From Massilia horti (GTDB taxonomy: Bacteria; Pseudomonadota; Gammaproteobacteria; Burkholderiales; Burkholderiaceae_D), in NCBI RefSeq assembly GCF_004614195.1, contig NZ_SPUM01000020.1, forward strand, positions 1 through 56,531: a DNA stretch of 56,531 nt, given 5' to 3'. Made by a program: the position numbers and the translations under genes. This document shows, piece by piece, positions 45,201 through 56,531 of this stretch (position 1 is the first letter of the stretch; the number at the start of each line of letters is the position of its first letter). A model generated the notes under the pieces. It made no database searches and was not told the origin of the DNA. It saw only the letters and a program-made list of their open reading frames with translations.

Positions 45201-45824
45201 ATGAAAGTGTACGTCAGCAGATACGCCCCTAACCCGCGCCGGGTGCAGATGTTCATTGCCGAGAAAGCCATCGCCGGCATCGAGGAAGTGATGATCGACC
45301 TGATGAAAAGCGAGCATCGCAGCGATGCCTACCTGGCCAAGAACCCGTTCGGCCGCACGCCCGCACTGGAGCTGGACGACGGGCGGGTGCTGACCGAGAC
45401 GCGCGCGATCTGCACGTACCTGGAAGGGCTGTATCCGCAGCCGAACCTGATGGGCGAAGGTTTCGAGGAGCGCGCTTTCATCGAGATGGCGGACCGGCGC
45501 GCCGAGCTGATGCTGTTCCAGCAAATTGCCAACAGCGTGCGCCATACCCATCCGGCGCTGGCGGTGCTGGAGCAGCCGCAGTTTGCCGAGTACGGCGCAT
45601 CGCAGGGCGAGAAGATGCTCGAGACCGCGCGCTGGTTCGACAGCTTGTTGGCTGGCCAGCCGTACATCGCGGGCGAGCGCTTTACGATCGCGGACATCAC
45701 CGCGTTCTGCGGCCTGGAGTTTGCGCGCGGGATGATGAAGTTCGTGCCGGGCCAGGTGGGGATGGAGAACCTGCAGGCGTGGCGTGACCGGATTGCGGCA
45801 AGGCCGAGTGTCGGACGACCGTAA
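45201..45824 (+). CDS. Glutathione S-transferase
   Basis: A 207-residue glutathione transferase family protein. It has RYAPNPRRVQMFIAEK at the N terminus, GRTPALELDDGRVLTETRAICTYLEGLYP (cis-proline and glutathione contact) and GERFTIADITAFCGLEF in the helical domain. A serine, cysteine or tyrosine nucleophile is not certain. The start lies 8 bp after GGAGA. It is the second gene of the pair, and the convergent hairpin at 45847-45937 lies 22 bp after its stop. Confidence 0.9.
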   Translation: MKVYVSRYAPNPRRVQMFIAEKAIAGIEEVMIDLMKSEHRSDAYLAKNPFGRTPALELDDGRVLTETRAICTYLEGLYPQPNLMGEGFEERAFIEMADRRAELMLFQQIANSVRHTHPALAVLEQPQFAEYGASQGEKMLETARWFDSLLAGQPYIAGERFTIADITAFCGLEFARGMMKFVPGQVGMENLQAWRDRIAARPSVGRP

Positions 45825-45846
45825 CGCCGCAGTATCGTACAGCGGC

Positions 45847-45937
45847 GTAGGGTGCGCACCTGTGCGCACGCGGTACGTTTGAATGCCGTTGGCGCCGGGC
45901 TGCACACGTACCGCGTGCGCACAGGTGCGCACCCTAC
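45847..45937. repeat. Inverted pair of the 27-bp GTAGGGTGCGCACC element
   Basis: Perfect 27-bp arms (45847-45873 and 45911-45937) around a 37-bp spacer, placed between two convergent genes (stops at 45824 and 45955). The hairpin could end transcription from both sides. Confidence 0.92.
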
Positions 45938-45954
45938 GAGAGCTATCGACGGGC

Positions 45955-46773
45955 TTACCCGATCCGTTTATACCACGGCAGGTTCGGAAAGATCGGCTGG
46001 TAGTTTTCGGCCAACGAATCGCTCGCCGGAAGTTCGCAATCGAGGCCGAGCACGCCGAAGCGCGCGAGGCTGTCGTGGAACAGCCTTAGCGCCCGCTGGC
46101 GCAGCACCGGTCCGAAGTCAAGCAGGGCCCGGCGGCAGATGATGGCGTTAAATTCGTTGAACGACGCGTCGGTCACGAGGTTGTACTCCGACCAGGTGAT
46201 GCGGCTCTTTAAACGCGGCAGCAGCGAGGCCTGCCCGTTATTGACCTCGAAGTATTCGGTCAGGTTGCCGTTGCCGCCGCTTTGCGCATAGTTCTCCTGG
46301 AGAGCGGCCAATTCGTCGTACGGCAGGCTTGCCTCGCGCATCTCGGCCACCAGTTCGTCGTTGGCCAGCGTCGCATGGATTTCGGTGCGCGCGTACAGAT
46401 CTTCTTCCGCCAGCACGATCGCCAGCGTCCACGCCTGGCCGATGCCGGCGCATTCGGGCAGCCATACCTTGGGCAGGGGAGAGGCACGCAGCGAGGTGCC
46501 AAGCACGTTGCGCAGCAGCCGCGTGTGCTCGGGATCGTCGAACAGCGCGCTTGGTGCTACCGACAGCGCACGCAGCAGGCGCGACGCCGCGCCCGGCTCG
46601 TGCAGCACCCGTTCCTGCAGCGTCGAGACGGTGGCCAGTTCGCTGGCAGCCATCACGGCGTGCAGTTTGTGCCGTACGGCCGCACGCTCGTAGTCGCGAA
46701 AGTCGAAACCGTAGCGCTGGAACACCGCTTCCAGCAGCAGCTCGATTTCCAGTTCCTCGACCGCCAGCTCCAC
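45955..46773 (-). CDS. CheR-like protein with degraded methyltransferase motifs
   Basis: A 272-residue protein with the overall plan of chemotaxis methyltransferase CheR: N-terminal helical domain ([20 protein letters not shown]), then a Rossmann part ([22 protein letters not shown]) and [14 protein letters not shown]. Compared with active CheR, the FRD segment reads LFDDPEHT and the SAM-binding GCxxGEE region reads ECAGIGQ, so methyl transfer is doubtful. I list the GTG at 46773, which has GGGAGG upstream; a GTG at 46806, overlapping the kinase stop, is also possible. It is transcribed after the poly-HAMP kinase, suggesting it works with that protein. Confidence 0.82.
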   Translation of the reverse strand: MELAVEELEIELLLEAVFQRYGFDFRDYERAAVRHKLHAVMAASELATVSTLQERVLHEPGAASRLLRALSVAPSALFDDPEHTRLLRNVLGTSLRASPLPKVWLPECAGIGQAWTLAIVLAEEDLYARTEIHATLANDELVAEMREASLPYDELAALQENYAQSGGNGNLTEYFEVNNGQASLLPRLKSRITWSEYNLVTDASFNEFNAIICRRALLDFGPVLRQRALRLFHDSLARFGVLGLDCELPASDSLAENYQPIFPNLPWYKRIG

Positions 46774-46793
46774 GGCCAGACCCTCCCTGGCGT

Positions 46794-51698
<4,905 letters not shown>

Positions 51699-52037
51699 CG
51701 ACTTGATTCCTAGTCTGGAAAGCAGGGAGTTGTGGCGTCCCTCAAATTGTTACTTAAGGAGAATTTGAACGATACACCTGTCCGATTTCAAGTCAAGTAA
51801 GAGTGAATGTCTAGCAACATTGTGTCGTGGAGATATTGCCGAATTGAAAAAAATTCATGAGAGTCGGCGGAGGGTAGCGCGAAATTAATTATGGCGACGC
51901 ACGATTGCATCATGCTGCGTTGCACACAAGCCACGTATTGACGATTTATGCAAAAAAAATGACCTTCTTGATGTCTTTTTGCTACGAATAAACTAGCATA
52001 AGTAGTAGTACGACAATAACTAAGACTCGGGGATTTC
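51699..52037. promoter_or_regulatory. Divergent control region between the poly-HAMP kinase and the LuxR gene
   Basis: A 339-bp AT-rich gap between divergent starts, marked by runs of A/T (AAAAAAATGACC near 51954, TACTTAAGGAGAATTT near 51750). The kinase ribosome site is not strong. I could not pick out a convincing lux-box palindrome or -35/-10 pair. Confidence 0.4.
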
Positions 52038-52769
52038 ATGGCTGACATTGCGCGCCTGATCCGGTTGCTAGACAGTGAGGATGCGGATGCATGGAGCCGC
52101 ACACTGGTATCGCTCGCTCGCGAGCAAGGATTCGACCAGGTGCTGTATGGCGCGGTCAGTTCGCGCCATGCGAAACTGGAAAATGCCTTCGTACGGAGCA
52201 ATTACGCCCCATCCTGGCGCGCGCAGTACGACGCCGAGCGGCTGGCCTATGTGGACCCGACGGTCATTCATTGCATGACAAGCAGTCTGCCGATCGTCTG
52301 GAGCCCGCAGGTGTTTCGCACCCCCGCCCAGCGCCGGCTGTACGAAAGCGCATGCGCGTTTGGCATTCGTGCCGGCGTGACCTTGCCGGTGCACGGGCCG
52401 AACGGGGAGTTCGGCGTGCTCAGTTTTGCCAGCGACGTGCGGCCGGACGAGAGTTTTATGCGGAAGGTGAACGACCGCATCGCGGACCTGTCGCTGATCC
52501 GCGACTATGTGTTCACTTCGGCCCAGCGCTTCTGCGGCGAGGTGCAGGAACTGGCGCCGCGGTTGACACGGCGCGAGCTGGAAGTGCTGAACTGGGTTAT
52601 GGCTGGCAAGTCCTCGTGGGAAATTTCAAGGATCACCAGCTGTTCTGAAGCCACCATCAACTTCCACATGGCCAACGTGCGTCAGAAATTCAATGTCAAC
52701 ACACGACAACAGGCCGTGGTCAAGGCGATTTCCCTTGGGCTGATCATCCCTGAAGATCACCATCGCTGA
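52038..52769 (+). CDS. LuxR family regulator with autoinducer-binding domain (LuxR solo)
   Basis: A 243-residue quorum-sensing-type regulator. The N-terminal acyl-homoserine-lactone-binding domain keeps the key residues: W and Y in SWRAQYDAER, D-P in YVDPTV, W in PIVWSP and the glycine in FGVLSF. The C-terminal HTH (LTRRELEVLNWVMAGKSSWEISRITSCSEATINFHMANVRQKFNV) is complete. No luxI-type synthase is in the window, so it is a solo that may answer to other species or to a distant synthase. It is divergent from the poly-HAMP kinase gene and its last 26 bp overlap a convergent small HTH gene. Confidence 0.93.
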   Translation: MADIARLIRLLDSEDADAWSRTLVSLAREQGFDQVLYGAVSSRHAKLENAFVRSNYAPSWRAQYDAERLAYVDPTVIHCMTSSLPIVWSPQVFRTPAQRRLYESACAFGIRAGVTLPVHGPNGEFGVLSFASDVRPDESFMRKVNDRIADLSLIRDYVFTSAQRFCGEVQELAPRLTRRELEVLNWVMAGKSSWEISRITSCSEATINFHMANVRQKFNVNTRQQAVVKAISLGLIIPEDHHR

Positions 52770-53061
52770 GCTTTCCGCTGGCATAGAGCTTGAGCAAGAT
52801 CGCCACCGGAGCCGGAATCGACAGCCCAGTCTCGAAGCGGCTGCCGCTCGACTGCGTCACGCCAAAGCGGCCCCAAAACTTCTCCTGGCTTTCGCGGCGA
52901 TTGAGGCGGAACTGGCGCAGGTCGCCGATGCCGCTCACGCCCACAGCCATACCAGCACCGTTTGCCGCGCCTGTTCGCAAGCCGGGCGCCGGGGTGCTCG
53001 CCGCCGCGATGCGTGCCACCGGCTCCTGCAACCGTGCGCCGGAAAGGAAGTCGTTCGCCAT
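52744..53061 (-). CDS. Small helix-turn-helix protein
   Basis: A 105-residue protein. The first 45 residues are low-complexity Ala/Gly/Pro sequence. The C-terminal half is a compact HTH: FRLNRRESQEKFWGRFGVTQSSGSRFETG, then IPAPVAILLKLYASGKL, as in XRE-like domains that bind DNA. GGAGG precedes the start. Its end overlaps the convergent LuxR gene by 26 bp. The target is unknown. The following 290 bp to 53352 hold no gene I can support. Confidence 0.75.
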   Translation of the reverse strand: MANDFLSGARLQEPVARIAAASTPAPGLRTGAANGAGMAVGVSGIGDLRQFRLNRRESQEKFWGRFGVTQSSGSRFETGLSIPAPVAILLKLYASGKLSDGDLQG

Positions 53062-53352
53062 GGTGGAACCTCCAATAAGTTATGCGAAACGCAAGTATTT
53101 CATTCGAAATGCCGAAGGCCCAACTAGCAATGCTGCTAGTTCACATCTCTGCCAGGTTGCATGAGTCTTTTATGCACTTTGAATGAAACTTGAGATTTAC
53201 TACATTTATTGGAGGTTTTCATGGCCTTGCCGATCCGATTACGGTCGGGGTCTAGACGGCGGTGGCGCTGTATGTAAAGGTGCAGGCAACCTGTGCCGCG
53301 CTGTTCGACACGCGGCTGGCTTCGTGATCAGGGGCGCAGGCCGCACGGCCAG

Positions 53353-53766
53353 CTAATGAACATTGCGGGCCACGAAGTAGACGGCACTCATCATCATCGC
53401 CATCGTGCCGGTCATCCATGCAATGAAGCGCCAGGTTTGAAGATTCATGGCTTCATACAGCCGGGCTTCCGTTTTCGCGAGGTCTTCCTTTGTGGCGCCA
53501 TTGGCGCGGATATTCGCGATGTCTGCTTTCACCACCGCCAGATCTTCCTTCGTGGCGCCGTTGGCGTGGAGATTCGCGATGTCTGCCTTCACCACCGCAA
53601 GGTCTTCCTTGGTGGCGCAATTGGCGCGGATATTCGAAACGTCAGCTTTCACCGTCGCGAGATCCGTTTCGATTTTGGTGAGCCGGTCTTCCATGAGCCG
53701 ATGATCGGCAGCGTGCCGGCCATTGTCAAGGCCAGCACTGGTGGATTGAGGTTCCGGATATGCCAT
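53353..53766 (-). CDS. Coiled-coil membrane-anchored protein with 20-residue tandem repeats
   Basis: A 137-residue protein. Residues 25-105 form a coiled coil with three 20-residue repeats (positions 35-54, 55-74, 75-94) around DLAVVKADIAN and ANGATKE. A single C-terminal membrane helix (WMTGTMAMMMSAVYFVA) anchors it. The pattern resembles DUF1640-type coiled-coil anchors; repeat number varies in this kind of protein. GAGGA precedes the start. Function unknown. The 163 bp upstream to the next gene hold its promoter. Confidence 0.75.
   Translation of the reverse strand: MAYPEPQSTSAGLDNGRHAADHRLMEDRLTKIETDLATVKADVSNIRANCATKEDLAVVKADIANLHANGATKEDLAVVKADIANIRANGATKEDLAKTEARLYEAMNLQTWRFIAWMTGTMAMMMSAVYFVARNVH
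53485..53664. repeat. Three tandem 60-bp coding repeats
   Basis: Three near-identical 60-bp units code for residues 35-94 of the coiled-coil protein; a fourth partial unit starts after them. The two inner units differ at only a few bases. Confidence 0.88.
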
Positions 53767-53929
53767 GGTGGTTCCTCGGTTAGTCGGGATATTTACAGTA
53801 TCGGCTGCTGGCCGAAATGATGGGTGAGAGGGCTCAATCGTATTCGTCCGCTCGCAGGTAGAACCATCTGTACCGGCGCCGGTTATACTTTCGAATGTTG
53901 TTAAGAACTTATCTCACACCAAGGGCTAC

Positions 53930-56531
53930 ATGACGAATTCGATTACCCGCAGCTTGGGAATGACGGTTGGCGCCAGCGGCCCAATCCGCATTGCATTATG
54001 GGCGGCGGGCCTGTGGCTATCCCTGCTGGTGGGCGCGCTGCTGTTCATTACCGCTTCGCGCGCGGTTGAGGAAGACGCGGCGCGGCGTTTCGGCACGATT
54101 GCGCAGGGTGCGCAGGAGCGGCTGGGCACGGCCATCAAGTCGTACACCGAATTACTGCGCGCCTTGTCGGCCTTATTCCAGTCCAGCCCGCAGCCGGTCA
54201 CGCGCGAGCAGTTCCACCGTTATGTCGAGACGCTAAGGATGGCCGAGCATTTTCCGGCCATCGAGAACGTGAATTACGCTGTTTTTGTGCCCGATGCCGA
54301 GCGCGAAGCTTTTGTGGCCAGCGTGCGCGGCGACCGCAGCCGTGATCCGGACGGCTACCCGGAGTTCACGATCAAGCCGCCCGGACGGCGCCCTAATTAC
54401 ACGGTGCTGACCTACCTTGAGCCGCTGGCCGGATATGCCGAAAAATTCGGCGTCGACCTGACGGCCTCCGAGGGCGGCAGGCTGGCGATGGAGGAGGCGC
54501 GCGACAGGGGGCAGATCATGGCCAGCGGCAACATGGTGCGGCTGTCGAACCCGGCCCCGCACATTGGCATGTCGATGCGCTTGCCGGTGTACCGCGGCGG
54601 CATCGTGCCACCGGATGTGGCGGGGCGCCGCGCCGCCTACGCCGGCTCGGTCAGCGTCGGCTTTTCGGTGCCGGCGCTGGTGCGCAGGGGACTGGGCAGG
54701 GGCGACGGAGGGCCGGTCCGGCTCACGCTGTACGCGGCCGGCAGCAAACCTGCGACCTCGTTGGACGCATTGCGCATCCTTCCCGACGACCGCCTGCTGT
54801 TCCAGGACCCGCGCGCGGGCGACGCGCGGGCACACGCAGCCGGTGAGGGCGGGCGCGACGCGTGGTTCGAGGTGGTCCTGCCGGTCGACTACAACGGCAG
54901 GCTCTGGAAAGCGCACTTCGCGGCGCGCAAGGCCGACCTGTACTATGGCCTGGACCGCTATTTTCCGTGGATCTCGCTGGCCGCCGGCTTTGGCGGCACG
55001 CTGCTGATCTATTCGCTGTTCCTGAAGTTGTACTGGTCGCGGCGCGGCGCGATCGAGCAGCGCACCCTGCTCGACACGGTGCTCGACAACGTGGACGTGC
55101 TGGTCTACATGAAGGACCGCGACCGCCGCTACCGCTATGTCAACGCCCGCACCGCCGCCATGCTGGGCTGCCCGGCCGAGTCAATCGTCGGGCGGCGCGA
55201 CTACGAGTTCATGGCGCGCACACAAGCCGACAAGTTCTGGGAGCGCGACCGGCAAGTGCTGGCCGATGGCGAGCGGATCGCCGACCAGATCGAGTTCGTC
55301 GGACCCGACGGCACAGTGCACCAGATGTGGACCGTGAAGGTGCCGGTCGCGACCGACGGCGAGGTGACGTCCGTGCTGTGCGTCTCGACCGACGTGACCG
55401 AACTGCACCAGCTCAAGGCGCAGGCCGACGCGGCCAACAAGGCCAAGAGCGACTTTTTGTCGAACATGAGCCACGAGATCCGCACCCCGATGAACAGCAT
55501 CATCGGGATGACCCATCTTGCGCTCAAGTCGGTCACCGATCCGCGCCAGCGCGACTACCTCGAGAAGATCTACCACTCGGGCCAGCACCTGCTGGGCATC
55601 ATCAACCACATTCTCGACTTCTCAAAGATCGAGGCTGGGCGGCTCGACCTCGAAACGCTCGACTTCACGTTGGCGAGCCTGATGCGCAACGTGTCGCACC
55701 AGCTGGGCGAGGCGGCGGCGGCCAAGGGCCTGAAGCTCGAATTCGACATCGCGCCCTCGCTCGAGTGCCCGCTGCGCGGCGACCCGCTGCGCCTGGAGCA
55801 GGTGCTGCTGAACTTTACCAGCAATGCGATCAAGTTTTCGGAGCATGGCACCATACTCATACGCGCCCGCCCCCTGGAACCGGGCATGGTGCGGTTCGAG
55901 GTGCAGGACAGCGGCATCGGGATCGACGCCGCCGAGCTGCCGCACCTGTTCACGTCGTTCCATCAGGCGGACCCGTCGACCACCCGCCGCTACGGCGGCA
56001 CCGGCCTGGGCCTGGTGATCAGCAAACAGCTGGCCGAGCTGATGGGCGGGCAGGCCGGTGTCGAAAGCACACCGGGCCGGGGCAGCACGTTCTGGTTCAC
56101 CGCGCGCCTGGCGCAGGGCGGCCCGGCGCGCAGCAGCAGCGTGCCGGTCGTCCAGCACGCCGCTTCGCTGATCGGCGTGAACGCGCTGCTGGTCGAGGAC
56201 AATGTGTTTAGCCAGCAGGTCGGGCGCGAACTGCTGGAAGCGGCCGGCGCCAACGTGGTGGTCGCGGGTAACGGCAGCGAGGCGCTGGAGCACATGCACC
56301 GGCAGCGCTTTGACTGCGTGCTGATGGACGTGCAGATGCCGGTGATGGACGGCTACGAGGCGACGCGCCGCATCCGCAGCGACCCGGAACTGCGCGACGT
56401 GCTGGTGATCGCGATGACAGCCAACGCGGGCGTCGACGACCGCGCACGGTGCCTGGCCGCCGGGATGAACGAATTCGTGACCAAGCCGATCGCCCCCGAG
56501 CTGCTGTACGCGACGCTGGCCCGCTGCCTGG
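53930..56531 (+). CDS. CHASE-PAS hybrid sensor histidine kinase (cut by window end)
   Basis: The first 867 codons are present; the 3' end is outside. TM1 (about 22-45) is followed by a periplasmic CHASE domain (about 50-310; HFPAIENVNYAVFVPDAER, GMSMRLPVYRGG), TM2 (about 345-365), a PAS domain (about 385-495: VYMKDRDRRYRYVNARTAAML), HisKA with His in FLSNMSHEIRTPMN, HATPase (NFTSNAIKFSEHG, GIGID, GTGLGLVI) and a receiver (VEDNVFSQQVG, LMDVQMPVMDG, MTANAG, TKPI). Further receiver or Hpt domains may follow. CHASE domains sense small extracellular ligands. The start has AAGGG 5-6 bp upstream. Confidence 0.93.
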   Translation, partial: MTNSITRSLGMTVGASGPIRIALWAAGLWLSLLVGALLFITASRAVEEDAARRFGTIAQGAQERLGTAIKSYTELLRALSALFQSSPQPVTREQFHRYVETLRMAEHFPAIENVNYAVFVPDAEREAFVASVRGDRSRDPDGYPEFTIKPPGRRPNYTVLTYLEPLAGYAEKFGVDLTASEGGRLAMEEARDRGQIMASGNMVRLSNPAPHIGMSMRLPVYRGGIVPPDVAGRRAAYAGSVSVGFSVPALVRRGLGRGDGGPVRLTLYAAGSKPATSLDALRILPDDRLLFQDPRAGDARAHAAGEGGRDAWFEVVLPVDYNGRLWKAHFAARKADLYYGLDRYFPWISLAAGFGGTLLIYSLFLKLYWSRRGAIEQRTLLDTVLDNVDVLVYMKDRDRRYRYVNARTAAMLGCPAESIVGRRDYEFMARTQADKFWERDRQVLADGERIADQIEFVGPDGTVHQMWTVKVPVATDGEVTSVLCVSTDVTELHQLKAQADAANKAKSDFLSNMSHEIRTPMNSIIGMTHLALKSVTDPRQRDYLEKIYHSGQHLLGIINHILDFSKIEAGRLDLETLDFTLASLMRNVSHQLGEAAAAKGLKLEFDIAPSLECPLRGDPLRLEQVLLNFTSNAIKFSEHGTILIRARPLEPGMVRFEVQDSGIGIDAAELPHLFTSFHQADPSTTRRYGGTGLGLVISKQLAELMGGQAGVESTPGRGSTFWFTARLAQGGPARSSSVPVVQHAASLIGVNALLVEDNVFSQQVGRELLEAAGANVVVAGNGSEALEHMHRQRFDCVLMDVQMPVMDGYEATRRIRSDPELRDVLVIAMTANAGVDDRARCLAAGMNEFVTKPIAPELLYATLARCL

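Overview
The window is 56.5 kb of high-GC chromosome with the gene content and intergenic repeats of an Oxalobacteraceae betaproteobacterium (Massilia/Telluria/Duganella/Janthinobacterium group). I infer this from the protein families, the many large sensor kinases, the salicylyl-CoA 5-hydroxylase-type fusion gene and the repeated GTAGGGTGCGCACC hairpins. It contains no rRNA operon, no intact tRNA, no CRISPR array, no transposase and no integrase. About 45 genes can be supported.

Layout. 0-3 kb: a SET-domain methyltransferase between inverted repeat copies, two small exported proteins and a type IB topoisomerase. 3-8.4 kb: a CPA1 Na+/H+ antiporter, then a three-gene operon (SnoaL-like exported protein, cupredoxin-like protein, Cache-HAMP-GGDEF-EAL c-di-GMP enzyme). 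8.6-12 kb: a two-gene operon of an aminotransferase homologue lacking its PLP lysine and a Cache hybrid histidine kinase. 12.2-17.5 kb: a divergent aromatic acyl-CoA cluster (FAD hydroxylase fused to an Old Yellow Enzyme domain, enoyl-CoA hydratase, acyl-CoA dehydrogenase, RidA-like protein). 17.7-20.4 kb: an IorAB-type molybdenum hydroxylase. 21.2-27.6 kb: two adjacent stress operons, PRTase/SRPBCC/erythromycin-esterase-like and Hsp20/Lon. 27.8-30.5 kb: S-formylglutathione hydrolase, a split chromate transporter and two small proteins.

30.5-35.4 kb is an accessory stretch. A UvrD/Rep-type helicase is bracketed by 135-bp direct repeats carrying paired DnaA-box-like sites. It is followed by an orphan type VI secretion cassette (hcp, tai4-like immunity, tae4 amidase effector) in visibly AT-richer DNA, next to a degenerate tRNA-like 3' end. 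35.5-46 kb: an exported DUF3828-like protein, an HD hydrolase, two flavoproteins including GlpD, an M1 aminopeptidase with a YceI lipoprotein, and two glutathione transferases. 46-56.5 kb is signalling: a CheR-like protein with degraded motifs, a 1634-residue poly-HAMP triple-receiver hybrid kinase, a LuxR solo, a small HTH protein, a tandem-repeat membrane protein, and a CHASE-PAS hybrid kinase cut by the window end.

Across the window, inverted pairs of a 27-bp element sit at gene ends. In two cases the element supplies the stop codon of the adjacent gene.
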